This document shows, piece after piece, positions 15,883 through 24,608 of a stretch of DNA of 39,355 nt. This DNA is from Sphaerochaeta sp. Lineage in GTDB: Bacteria > Spirochaetota > Spirochaetia > Sphaerochaetales > Sphaerochaetaceae. Position numbers and translations under genes: made by a program. The DNA lies in assembly GCA_028699215.1 (NCBI GenBank), contig JAQVVB010000002.1, forward strand, positions 1 to 39,355, written 5' to 3'. Position 1 is the first letter of the stretch. Each line of letters opens with the position of its first letter. The notes under the pieces are model-generated. The model saw only the letters and a program-made list of their open reading frames with translations. It searched no databases and was not told the origin of the DNA.

Positions 15883-18762
15883 TTAGATTTTTCCAAGTTC
15901 CTGCAATATCTTTTCAGCTGAGAACGGCCATGAACGCATCCAAATGCCACAAGCATCATGAATTGCAATTGCGATGGCAGGTGCTGCTCCATTGGTTGCA
16001 ATCTCACTGATGGATTTAGCCCCGTAAGGACCTGCTTCATCATCGATATCAATCAGTACAGCTTTGAAATCATCAGGTTTCTCACTGATCATGGGAACAC
16101 CATAATCGGTAAGATTTGCATTGATGCATTCTCCCTTCTCGTCGATGATCATTGACTCATACAGAGTATGTCCAATCGACTTCAATGCAGCCCCATACAT
16201 CTGACAAAGAGCCAGTTCTGGATTGATTGGAGTGCCAGCATCCTGCAGAGCATAGAACTTCTGGACCTTGACCTGACCGGTTCTGACATTTACCGCCACT
16301 TGAGCAAAATGAGCACCGTAAGGAATTGAGTTATGGTTGGTTGTAAAGGAAGCTCGTCCCATCACCTGTCCACTTCCTGTTCCTGTAAGCGCATCGTGAG
16401 AAAGCTTGCCATACCCAAGCGTCTTTCCTGTCTTGGTACTGTATACCTCACCGGGGGCTCTACAAATCAGATCCTCAAAATTCTCATCCATCTGCTTTGC
16501 TGCCTCAGTAAGCAGGTTTTTCTTCAGGTCTTCTGCTGCCAGATAGGAAGCATTTCCACTGAAGAACGTTCCACTGGAAGCGTACGCACCGGTATCGAAG
16601 GTACAACTGTCGGTGTCTCCACTGACAATCGAGACCAAATCCATCGGAACGCAGAAGGCTTCGCTGATCATCTTGACGCTGATGGTATCGAGCCCTGTTC
16701 CAAGGTCTGCACCACCGCTGAAGATTTGAAAGGTTCCATCGGTGAGCAACTTGGCCCAAGCATTTGCATGGTCAAGCCCAGGAAGGCCGCTTCCCTGCTG
16801 GATCATGGCAAAGCCTTTGCCGATTTTCCAATCAGGATCAGAGGATTTCACCTTTTTACCCCATTCGATCATTTTGGCACCCTGCTTGAGGGCTTCATCC
16901 AACCCACAAGAACCTACGGGAACCACCGTACCTTCACGACCTTCACCAAGGCCTTTGAGAATCTCAAGCATATAGCCAGGCTCAACCTTGTTTTTCATAG
17001 CCATTTCGTAGTAGTCGATTCCAAGCTTGTCAGCAAGCTCTGCCATACAGGTCATCAACCCATAGGTACCCTTTGGAGCACCATATCCCTGATACGCACC
17101 GGTAGGAAGGATGTTGGTGTAATACGTGATTACATCGAACTTCATGTTGTCACATTTGAGCAACGGCAACGTCTTGGAACATGCATTCATGGGAACGGTA
17201 AGACAGTGGTTTCCATAAGGACCGGTATTGGCGCGGACATCCATATAGACACCAGTAAGCGTACCATCCTTCTTTGCCCCCATTTTCACGGTGACACGCA
17301 TTGGATGACGGGTGGAGTTTGCAATGAACTCTTCCTGTCGCGTATTGCGATAGTAGATGGGTTTGCCTGTAATCCAGGTGGCATATGATACCAGATCCTC
17401 AACCAGGATATCTTGCTTGGATCCATATCCGCCACCGACTTTTTCCTTGATGACATGAATCTTATTCTCAGGAATCTGACAGACCCAAGCCACTATGCGG
17501 CGTACGTGCCATGGCACCTGTGTGGAAGCGTGCACCACCAGACGACCATTGTCGATCTTTGCATAACAAAGATGGGGTTCGAGCGGGGTACATTGAATCT
17601 GACTGGTCTGGTAGGTTCTCTCCACCACTGCATCAGCTTCCTTGAAACCCTTCTCAACATCTCCAATCTGACCATGAGCGGCAGAAGCGACATTCCTTCG
17701 GATATCACCGTGGAGGGGGAATTGATAGATGACTTTCCCATCCCTGGGATCTGCACTCTTATTGTACTCGTCAAGATCAGCTGGAGCACCAGCACGGTAT
17801 TCAACAATCCCGTTGTGCACCAGAGGAGCTCCCTCTTCCATTGCTTCTTCAACGGTGAATATGGGCTTGAGTACCTCATACTCAACCTTGATGGCATCCC
17901 GAGCGGCAATGGCCTGTTCTTCAGTTTCAGCAACGATGGCAGCTACGCGGTCACCTACATGCCTTACCTTTTTATTGAGCAGACGTCTATCATGCGGACT
18001 CGGTTCAGGATTGCCCTGACCTGCCTGCATATAGAATACATCCGGGCAATTCTCGTGGGTGATGATGGAAATGACGCCATCCATAGCCAGAGCAGCTTTT
18101 GTATCGATTTTCTTGATATAGGCATGAGCATAAGGACTTCTCAGCACTACCATCGAGTAATAACCAGGCAATACACGATCTTCAACGAAACTCTTTTCAC
18201 CACTCACCAACTGAGGACCATCAACCTTGGACTTAGGTTTTCCGACGTAGCTCAGATGATCTCTGAATGTCGGGGAAATAGCGGTCTTATACGATCCTGT
18301 CTCTTTCTTCTCAATGGCAAGCTGCACTGCAAGATAGTAGTGCTCGTATCCTGTGTCACGGATGAAGATGCCGGAAAGGACAGTGTCTATCTGTTCCTTG
18401 GTGGGATGGCTCTCTTTTTCAAGCAGCCACGTCAACAATAAAGCTGCAGCAGGAGCATTATAGGCGCTTTGTACAACACCTGCATCAATCATCGCCTGTT
18501 GCACGATACTGAGGTTTCGACTATCCCCCAATCCTTCTGCAGTACGGATCTCAGCTCCATCCGCTTGAAGCGCGAGCATCAGATTCGCATACACGGGCAT
18601 ATCATTGAAAAGTATGGTATCACTACCGGCAAAACCTTCGCGGTCATCACTATCACGTACACTTTCATACCCGCTACGCACCAACAAGGAGCGCAAGGAT
18701 TCTGATCCTTCACAGGTAGCTTTCAGTGTTTTTCCATTAACAGTACAGGTAATCTTGTTCAT
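15883..18762 (-). CDS. xdhD: XdhD-like molybdenum hydroxylase with cysteine-less ferredoxin domain
   Basis: A 959-residue homologue of E. coli XdhD (YgfN, about 956 residues, listed as putative hypoxanthine oxidase or selenate reductase subunit). Residues 1-160 have the fold pattern of the [2Fe-2S] plus helical domain of xanthine dehydrogenases, but the cluster cysteines are gone: where the true Fe-S subunit has VQCGFC and SGNICRCTGY, this protein reads VQSAYN and SGIFIRDTGY. From about 185 come the two molybdopterin domains, with HVGDRVAAIVAE, GGGYGSKQDIL, GAYQGYGAPKG and the catalytic Glu920 in GAKSISE. It probably hydroxylates a purine ring carbon. It overlaps the ygfM-like gene by ATGA and has a GGAGGT ribosome site. 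Electrons must leave through another subunit. Confidence 0.93.
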   Translation of the reverse strand: MNKITCTVNGKTLKATCEGSESLRSLLVRSGYESVRDSDDREGFAGSDTILFNDMPVYANLMLALQADGAEIRTAEGLGDSRNLSIVQQAMIDAGVVQSAYNAPAAALLLTWLLEKESHPTKEQIDTVLSGIFIRDTGYEHYYLAVQLAIEKKETGSYKTAISPTFRDHLSYVGKPKSKVDGPQLVSGEKSFVEDRVLPGYYSMVVLRSPYAHAYIKKIDTKAALAMDGVISIITHENCPDVFYMQAGQGNPEPSPHDRRLLNKKVRHVGDRVAAIVAETEEQAIAARDAIKVEYEVLKPIFTVEEAMEEGAPLVHNGIVEYRAGAPADLDEYNKSADPRDGKVIYQFPLHGDIRRNVASAAHGQIGDVEKGFKEADAVVERTYQTSQIQCTPLEPHLCYAKIDNGRLVVHASTQVPWHVRRIVAWVCQIPENKIHVIKEKVGGGYGSKQDILVEDLVSYATWITGKPIYYRNTRQEEFIANSTRHPMRVTVKMGAKKDGTLTGVYMDVRANTGPYGNHCLTVPMNACSKTLPLLKCDNMKFDVITYYTNILPTGAYQGYGAPKGTYGLMTCMAELADKLGIDYYEMAMKNKVEPGYMLEILKGLGEGREGTVVPVGSCGLDEALKQGAKMIEWGKKVKSSDPDWKIGKGFAMIQQGSGLPGLDHANAWAKLLTDGTFQIFSGGADLGTGLDTISVKMISEAFCVPMDLVSIVSGDTDSCTFDTGAYASSGTFFSGNASYLAAEDLKKNLLTEAAKQMDENFEDLICRAPGEVYSTKTGKTLGYGKLSHDALTGTGSGQVMGRASFTTNHNSIPYGAHFAQVAVNVRTGQVKVQKFYALQDAGTPINPELALCQMYGAALKSIGHTLYESMIIDEKGECINANLTDYGVPMISEKPDDFKAVLIDIDDEAGPYGAKSISEIATNGAAPAIAIAIHDACGIWMRSWPFSAEKILQELGKI

Positions 18763-19592
18763 TTGGCACCTCCTGCAACAAATTCGGCAAATAGCTGGGC
18801 TATTCCCTCACTGGCGATATACCGCTTATAGGAGGAACTTCCGGTAAAATCATCCTTTGCTTCGATTGCATGTCCAACTGCTAGCTGGACATCCTGTCTA
18901 CTGGTCAACTCTCCATTCTCGATGGCGTTCTCTACATCAGAAAGGCGCTGTACGCCACTCCCCTTGACAGCAACATACACGCGTACATGATCGATGACCC
19001 CTTCATTGTTCTTGGTTGCACCGAATCCAACAGTAACGCCGGCTTGGCTTTCCAGGGTATTGGCGAAGCGAGAAGAGCCAACAAAACGTTGATCCTTGGA
19101 GAGGCTGACCCCGAGCAACAACGTACCACTGAATTGACTGTGGTAGGCATGATACTCCCTTATTGGAATGTTATCCTCGCTATACGCCCCACCTTCGGTC
19201 AGATTTGCCGTGAGCAAACGTGCACGGGATGCAAGCAATACGGGAGCAAGATACGAGTGATCCCCACAGAGTGCCAGGTTGCCTCCAAGTGTGGCCATAT
19301 TGCGCCGTGGAAACGAACCGCAATATAAAGCAGCATCTTTCAAGTATTGGGGAACCAAAGGAGATTCAACCAATTGTTGAAAGGTGACCATCGAACCAAT
19401 TCGAATCGAATTCCCTTCGTCGGTTATATTGTTCAGATGCAACTTGGAAAGACTGATGGCAGTCTTTGCCATCACGGTTGAATTCAAACGATTGATCTCT
19501 GTTCCTCCAGCATAAAACACGCTTTTAGGATTGTTTCTTCTCAATTTCAACGCATCTTCACTGTCATTTGCAATAAGAAATTCCTGTATCAT
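18759..19592 (-). CDS. ygfM: YgfM-like FAD subunit of a molybdenum hydroxylase
   Basis: A 277-residue protein of the FAD-binding domain in molybdopterin dehydrogenase (PF00941 plus C-terminal CO_deh_flav_C), like E. coli YgfM (259 residues), which is encoded beside xdhD there too. FYAGGTEINR (residues 26-35) is the first FAD pyrophosphate loop and NMATLGGNLALCGD (near 108-121) the second. It should take electrons from the Fe-S centres and pass them to NAD or another acceptor. It is joined to xdhD and to the deaminase gene by ATGA overlaps and has an AGGAGG ribosome site, so these three proteins are made as a unit. Confidence 0.9.
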   Translation of the reverse strand: MIQEFLIANDSEDALKLRRNNPKSVFYAGGTEINRLNSTVMAKTAISLSKLHLNNITDEGNSIRIGSMVTFQQLVESPLVPQYLKDAALYCGSFPRRNMATLGGNLALCGDHSYLAPVLLASRARLLTANLTEGGAYSEDNIPIREYHAYHSQFSGTLLLGVSLSKDQRFVGSSRFANTLESQAGVTVGFGATKNNEGVIDHVRVYVAVKGSGVQRLSDVENAIENGELTSRQDVQLAVGHAIEAKDDFTGSSSYKRYIASEGIAQLFAEFVAGGAK

Positions 19593-20977
19593 ACAGCCTC
19601 CTGTTTGGCAGCTTTGTCCATGAGTTTTCTGCTGATGGCATTAGCTTTATCAGCAAGTTCTTGTTCGTCGAAACCAACCAGCTGCCCAGCATCGACAACC
19701 ACTTTTCCATTGATGATCGTATAATCAGTATTATGATTGGTACCACAAAAAAGCAAGCTTGCAACGGGGTCACTTTGACTTCCCGCGTAGGGAATGGTGG
19801 AAACATCAAAGATGGCCATGTCTGCAGCCCACCCTTCTTCCAATTTTCCTACATTTCCAAAATTCAACATTTTCGCACCATTGATGGTCCCCATGGTAAA
19901 GGCTTCATTGGCTGTCAGCGCATCTGCACCATAACGAACTCTCTGCAACAACAAAGCCTGTCGAACTTCATTGAGCATATCGGAACTGTCATTGCTTGCG
20001 CTTCCATCGACGGCGATACCTACGTTGATACCCATAGCAAGCATCTCTTTTGCCCTACAGATGCCACTTCCCAATCTCATGTTGGAGGAAGGACAATGTG
20101 CAATGTGCGTACCGGTATCTTTCAAGATCTTAAGCTCTTCATCATTGAAGTGAATGCCATGTGCATAGAAAACATCTGAACCAATGAGGTTGCACTCCTG
20201 CATGAGCTGAACAGGACGCATCCCATACATCTCTACACAGAAATCTGCTTCATCGAAGGTTTCACACAGATGAGTATGCAATCTGACGCCATATTTTCTT
20301 GCAAGTGCAGCAGTTTCACTCATCAATTCTTTGGTGACACTGAAAGGACTGCAGGGAGCAAGGGCTATCTTGTGCATCGCATCAGGAGCTGGATCGTGAT
20401 ACGTCTGAATACACCGCTCACTATCGCTGAGAATCTCCTCGAGTGTCTGTACGACACTGTCAGGAGGAAGTCCACCATCTTTCTTGCTAAGACTCATGGA
20501 GCCTCTGGTAGGACTGAAACGCATTCCAAGCTGGTCGGCGGCCTTGAACTGCAAGCCCATCAAATCTCCGTTGAAATTACGGGGATACAGGTAGTGGTGA
20601 TCAGTGGTACAGGTACAACCGGTTTTCATCAATTCAGCCATGGCAAGCATGGAAGAATAATATACAGCCTCGTCATCAACATACTTCCACACATCATACA
20701 AGAATTTCAACCAGTCAAATAACTTTGCATTCTGAACAGCAGGATGGTTCCTTGTCAACGTCTGATAGAAGTGGTGATGTGTGTTGACCAATCCAGGAAT
20801 AACCACATGCTTTGAACAGTCTATGACCCGTACGCCTTCTTCAGCAACAAGCCCACCAGACGGTGCAATCTTAGCTACCTTATTGCCTTTGATAAGTAGG
20901 TCGGCTCCCTTGTACTGGGGACCGTCAAAACTGGGTTGCAGACAGAAAATGTCTTTCAGTAAAATCGAAGAGTCCAT
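19589..20977 (-). CDS. 8-oxoguanine deaminase-like amidohydrolase
   Basis: A 462-residue amidohydrolase of the cytosine/guanine/8-oxoguanine deaminase group. Metal ligands are NTHHHF (near residue 65-70), HTHLCE, AHGIHF and the aspartate in VDGSASND. The segment DGGLPPDSVVQ and the preceding RGSMSLS match the 8-oxoguanine deaminases related to Pseudomonas Pa0142 as I recall them. If correct, the product is uric acid plus ammonia, which would feed this cluster directly. Guanine or isocytosine deaminase activity is the alternative. It has GGAGAATAC before the ATG, lies eight bases after the FAD-subunit gene and overlaps the ygfM-like gene by ATGA. It is distinct from SsnA, the other amidohydrolase of the island. 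Confidence 0.85.
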   Translation of the reverse strand: MDSSILLKDIFCLQPSFDGPQYKGADLLIKGNKVAKIAPSGGLVAEEGVRVIDCSKHVVIPGLVNTHHHFYQTLTRNHPAVQNAKLFDWLKFLYDVWKYVDDEAVYYSSMLAMAELMKTGCTCTTDHHYLYPRNFNGDLMGLQFKAADQLGMRFSPTRGSMSLSKKDGGLPPDSVVQTLEEILSDSERCIQTYHDPAPDAMHKIALAPCSPFSVTKELMSETAALARKYGVRLHTHLCETFDEADFCVEMYGMRPVQLMQECNLIGSDVFYAHGIHFNDEELKILKDTGTHIAHCPSSNMRLGSGICRAKEMLAMGINVGIAVDGSASNDSSDMLNEVRQALLLQRVRYGADALTANEAFTMGTINGAKMLNFGNVGKLEEGWAADMAIFDVSTIPYAGSQSDPVASLLFCGTNHNTDYTIINGKVVVDAGQLVGFDEQELADKANAISRKLMDKAAKQEAV

Positions 20978-20985
20978 GTATTCTC

Positions 20986-21855
20986 CTATTCGATGATTTC
21001 TCCAGAAGGACGCTTCGAAACTTCTGTCAAAAAATATTCCAGCATACGTTTGGTAGAAGTCCTTCTGTACTCCGGCATGGCATGCGGACTGATGATCTTG
21101 TCATAGTCAGCAAGGAAGGAGGGAAGCAACGAAGGAATATCCTCGACATTCTTTCCGATCAGGGTTGCTTCGAGAGCCTTGTTTCTTGCAATTTTTGGAC
21201 CTGCAGCACCGCTTGATGCGCGGAAATCGGTAATGACTCCCTTCTCATCAATCGTTATTGCAGCAGAAAGAGAGAGCTTTGTTATGGCATTGGCTCTCCG
21301 TGTTCCTATTTTTCGATACCAGCGATAGGTAAACGGCCTAGCTGGTTTCGGAATGATGATTTTAGTGATGATTTCATCATCTTGGAGAAGCGTCTTTTTC
21401 GCTCCATAGATAAAATCATCCAAAAGGACCGTTCGTTCGCCTTCGACACTGGCAAGAACGACAGAGGCATCAAGCAAAATCAAGGTTGCAGGAAGATCTC
21501 CCTTGGGAGATGCATTTCCGATATTCCCCCCGATTGTCGCCAGATTTCTCAAGGAAATGGCTCCCATACGGCTGGATGCCTCACGGACATGCCAGGGAAC
21601 AAGAGGAGAAGCAGCTATTTCGCTACTTGTGGTTGCACTGCCGATGCAAAGACTTCCATCAGGAGTTTCATTGATGCCGATGAGTTCCTTGAGATTTGAA
21701 ACGATCATGATCGGCCATGGAAACTTTGGGGTGACGCCAATACCTCTACGGTATTGAACCATCAGATCGGTTCCCCCTGACAACGGACGAGCACCGGTTT
21801 CCTTGCGGATGATCAAGGCTTCTTCAAGGGTCTTGGGAATATAGGTGCTCACCAT
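20986..21855 (-). CDS. xdhB: xanthine dehydrogenase FAD subunit (XdhB-like)
   Basis: A 289-residue FAD-binding subunit (PF00941 with CO_deh_flav_C), about the usual 285-295. RPLSGGTDLMVQ (residues 23-34) and LATIGGNIGNASPKGDLP (near 105-122) bind the FAD pyrophosphate. It is encoded directly after the [2Fe-2S] subunit (7-base overlap) and the molybdopterin subunit, giving a complete three-subunit hydroxylase. Its start has GAGGGG upstream. It is only distantly like the ygfM-type protein two genes downstream, so the two are separate lineages rather than a fresh duplication. Confidence 0.93.
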   Translation of the reverse strand: MVSTYIPKTLEEALIIRKETGARPLSGGTDLMVQYRRGIGVTPKFPWPIMIVSNLKELIGINETPDGSLCIGSATTSSEIAASPLVPWHVREASSRMGAISLRNLATIGGNIGNASPKGDLPATLILLDASVVLASVEGERTVLLDDFIYGAKKTLLQDDEIITKIIIPKPARPFTYRWYRKIGTRRANAITKLSLSAAITIDEKGVITDFRASSGAAGPKIARNKALEATLIGKNVEDIPSLLPSFLADYDKIISPHAMPEYRRTSTKRMLEYFLTEVSKRPSGEIIE

Positions 21856-22325
21856 AAGCCATCCCCTCTTTCACTGGCAAGAGCAATACTCTCGACAATG
21901 AGGTCATATCCGGTACATCTGCAAATGTTTCCACTGATGCCCTTTCTGATTTCGTCTTCACTTGGATGGGGATTGGAACGCAGCAAATCTTCTGCAGCCA
22001 TCACCATACCGGGAATGCAGAAACCACACTGTACAGCTCCACCATCAGCAAATGCTTCTATGATGGTCTTTCCTTGTTCAGTTTCCTTGAGTCCATCGAT
22101 GGTTACGATATCACTACCCCCGACAGCACCAATGGGGACCATGCAGGTGGTGATGATCTTCCCATCCTTTAAAACCGAACAAGCGCCGCATTCGCCTTCT
22201 CCACAACCTTCTTTGGTTCCAGTAAGGCCGAAATCTTCTCGTATAACATCAAGTAAACGGCGAAGAGGATCCGTTGTAACGGAAACCTGTTGGCCGTTCA
22301 AGGTAAAATCAATCTTAGTTTCCAT
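21849..22325 (-). CDS. xdhC: xanthine dehydrogenase [2Fe-2S] subunit (XdhC-like)
   Basis: A 158-residue iron-sulfur subunit with two [2Fe-2S] clusters, the standard size. The plant-ferredoxin cluster uses Cys41, Cys46, Cys49 and Cys61 (CGEGECGAC); the second uses Cys100, Cys103, Cys135 and Cys137 (QCGFC and ICRC). It carries electrons from the molybdenum site to FAD. The start METKIDF follows GGAG and overlaps the end of the molybdopterin subunit by 11 bases; an upstream in-frame start would lie deep in that gene. It is the only intact Fe-S subunit among the island's hydroxylases. Confidence 0.95.
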   Translation of the reverse strand: METKIDFTLNGQQVSVTTDPLRRLLDVIREDFGLTGTKEGCGEGECGACSVLKDGKIITTCMVPIGAVGGSDIVTIDGLKETEQGKTIIEAFADGGAVQCGFCIPGMVMAAEDLLRSNPHPSEDEIRKGISGNICRCTGYDLIVESIALASERGDGLW

Positions 22326-24462
22326 GTATTTCCAGCTCCACAATAGTCTCTGGCGGGATGGGTATCTCGCAGATTCTTCTATCGATAGCACGACTCACTG
22401 CCTCACAGAATGCAGCATCGGCCCCATTGAAGACCAATTCCCCCATTCCTTTGGCACCAAAAGGTCCAAATTCGTAGGGATTGTCAACCAAGAAAGACTC
22501 CATTTTCGGGAAGTCCATGGAGGTAGGGATAATGTAATCGCTCATCGAGTTTTGCTTGAAGTAACCCTTTTTATTTTCCATCTTTTCCATGGAAGCATAT
22601 CCAAGACTCTGGATGACACCCCCATTCACTTGCCCCCGGATAAGCAGTTCATCAATGGGATGTCCAACATCATGACTTACCCAAATTCCCTTGGTTTCGA
22701 CTTCACTGGTAAGAGCATCGACCTCAACCTCGACAACAGCCGCTCCCCAGCCATACCCCAGATAGGCATCTCCTTGGAACGTGTTCTGGTCCCAAGGGAA
22801 CCCTTCTGGATGCTCATACTCTACTTCAACATGGAAGTCTTCTTCAGAATCATAGCGTTTTTTCATCAAGAGAGCTGCACGTTCTACAAGCTTGCCAACG
22901 ATCATCGTCGATCGACTGGCTGCGGTAGGACCGCTATCGGGGACCTTTGAGGTATCGGGATTATCATAGTTGATCATGTGCAGATCAAGGTCCAAGACCT
23001 GTGCTGCAATCTTTCGAAGAGCTGTCTGGAACCCCTGTCCCATCTCCGTACTACCGACAAGAATATCGACAGTTCCGTCAGAATGCTTGTGCAACCGAGC
23101 ATGGCCTTTGATGATCATTTGTTCACCATTGCCGGTAAATGCTCCTCCATGGTTGTACAGAGCGATGCCGATGCCTTTTCCAGTTCCTCTGCCATATTCT
23201 TTGGCCTTGCGCCAATAATCAGAGGCATCGGTAATTTGTTTGATCATTTCAGGAAGCTTCACTTCTTCATAGACATGACCATTGGTATTGGTAAGGGAAC
23301 CTTTCTTCAAAAGGTATTCATTTCTCAGTTCCAAAGGATCACGTCCCAAAAAATTTGCCAGATGATCCATATGACGTTCAATGGCAAAAAGTGTCTGTGG
23401 TGCTCCAAATCCACGGAAGGCATCACTGGGGAAGGTGTTGGTGGCAACTCCTCGACCATGAATCCTTGTAGAGGGAATACCGTAACAGCCTGTAGCATGA
23501 AACACACCTCGTTGCAGCACGACAAAAGAGCAAGAAAGATACCCACCGACGTTATAGACAACATCGATATCCATACCCAGAATTGCTCCCTTATCATCCA
23601 AGGCAGTCTTGATGATGGTTCTGCTTGGGTGACGTTTAACAGAGAATTCCATATCTTCCGATCGGTCAAAAACCATTTGTATCGGTTTTCCGATAGTATT
23701 CACAGCTACCAGAAGAGGCCCCGCCAGGACATCTGGAAAATGTTCTTTCCCTCCAAAAGCCCCCCCTGTAGTGGTTTGACGGACAATGATCTTATCATAG
23801 GGAATATTCAGCAATCCTGCTATGGATTTGCGAATATAGAAGGGGCATTGTGCAGAAGCGTAAATGACGAAGGCATCATCTTCTTGTACACAGGCAACAG
23901 AATTGGTTTCGAGATGCACATGTTCTTGGAATCCGGTACGATAGGTCTCTTCAAAGACCCGATCGGCTCGATTGAAGACTTCGTCCATCTCGTCACCGGT
24001 CTTTATCTCGAGTTCACAGAAAATATTCGTATCATTGACAAACGCCCCGCCCTTACAAGCCAAGCCCTCTTCAATGGAAATTGCTGGTTCATGTTCTTCA
24101 TACGTGATGATCAAGTCATCCAACAGGTTGGCCAGAACATTTCTATCTGGACCGACCAAGAGACCAATGGTCTCCCCTACATATCTTACTTCGTTCTCGG
24201 CAAAACACTTCCAATCTTTTGCAATCATCCAAAGCTCATTCTTGCCTTCAGGAGGAATATCTTTATGACTGATAAAATAATACCCTTCAGGCAACGAAGG
24301 AACTTCAATATTCTTGATGATTCCTCGAGGTATGGAAGAACGTACCATACGACTGTACAGCATTCCTTCAAAGGTCATATCTGATAGATATTTTTGCGTT
24401 CCGCTCGCTTTAGCTATTGCATCGGATCGTCTTACAGCGGTCTCAATCGGCATTTTTGCCAT
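22315..24462 (-). CDS. xdhA: xanthine dehydrogenase molybdopterin-binding subunit (XdhA-like)
   Basis: A 715-residue large subunit of the xanthine oxidase family, probably hydroxylating hypoxanthine, xanthine or a related purine. The first domain (about 10-115) includes VRYVGETIGLLVG; the molybdenum cofactor domains carry TTGGAFGGKE (GAFGG at 234-238), DAFRGFGAPQ and the catalytic Glu675 in GAKGMGEL. The start is the ATG after AAGGAG; an ATG 12 codons earlier has no ribosome site. It is the first gene after a 146-base gap containing a hairpin, and is followed by overlapping xdhC and xdhB. Whether it carries selenium, as some purine hydroxylases do, cannot be seen. Confidence 0.93.
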   Translation of the reverse strand: MAKMPIETAVRRSDAIAKASGTQKYLSDMTFEGMLYSRMVRSSIPRGIIKNIEVPSLPEGYYFISHKDIPPEGKNELWMIAKDWKCFAENEVRYVGETIGLLVGPDRNVLANLLDDLIITYEEHEPAISIEEGLACKGGAFVNDTNIFCELEIKTGDEMDEVFNRADRVFEETYRTGFQEHVHLETNSVACVQEDDAFVIYASAQCPFYIRKSIAGLLNIPYDKIIVRQTTTGGAFGGKEHFPDVLAGPLLVAVNTIGKPIQMVFDRSEDMEFSVKRHPSRTIIKTALDDKGAILGMDIDVVYNVGGYLSCSFVVLQRGVFHATGCYGIPSTRIHGRGVATNTFPSDAFRGFGAPQTLFAIERHMDHLANFLGRDPLELRNEYLLKKGSLTNTNGHVYEEVKLPEMIKQITDASDYWRKAKEYGRGTGKGIGIALYNHGGAFTGNGEQMIIKGHARLHKHSDGTVDILVGSTEMGQGFQTALRKIAAQVLDLDLHMINYDNPDTSKVPDSGPTAASRSTMIVGKLVERAALLMKKRYDSEEDFHVEVEYEHPEGFPWDQNTFQGDAYLGYGWGAAVVEVEVDALTSEVETKGIWVSHDVGHPIDELLIRGQVNGGVIQSLGYASMEKMENKKGYFKQNSMSDYIIPTSMDFPKMESFLVDNPYEFGPFGAKGMGELVFNGADAAFCEAVSRAIDRRICEIPIPPETIVELEIHGN

Positions 24463-24539
24463 GTACAAGGCTCCTTCAATCGATATATAGTTATCCATTA
24501 TTTATCAAAATAATCAATGGACACCCAGAGGCTAAACAA

Positions 24540-24564
24540 CCACAAGGTAAATAATACCTTGTGG
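24540..24564 (-). terminator. perfect hairpin between ygeY and xdhA
   Basis: A perfect 10-bp stem (24540-24549 with 24555-24564) around a five-base AT loop. On the minus strand it is followed by a modest T-rich stretch. It lies 44 bases after the ygeY stop and may end or attenuate the ygfK-ssnA-ygeY transcript, or protect its 3' end. Confidence 0.55.
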
Positions 24565-24608
24565 CTGTAGTATACCATACTGATTAACTAAGATAAACCT
24601 ATCGGCTC

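Noticed and set aside
16333-18441. Two long plus-strand frames opposite xdhD
   Set aside because: Antisense shadows of a well-supported 959-residue gene, with no motif or ribosome site of their own.
22978-24384. 468-codon plus-strand frame opposite xdhA
   Set aside because: Antisense shadow; the minus-strand frame carries all molybdopterin motifs.
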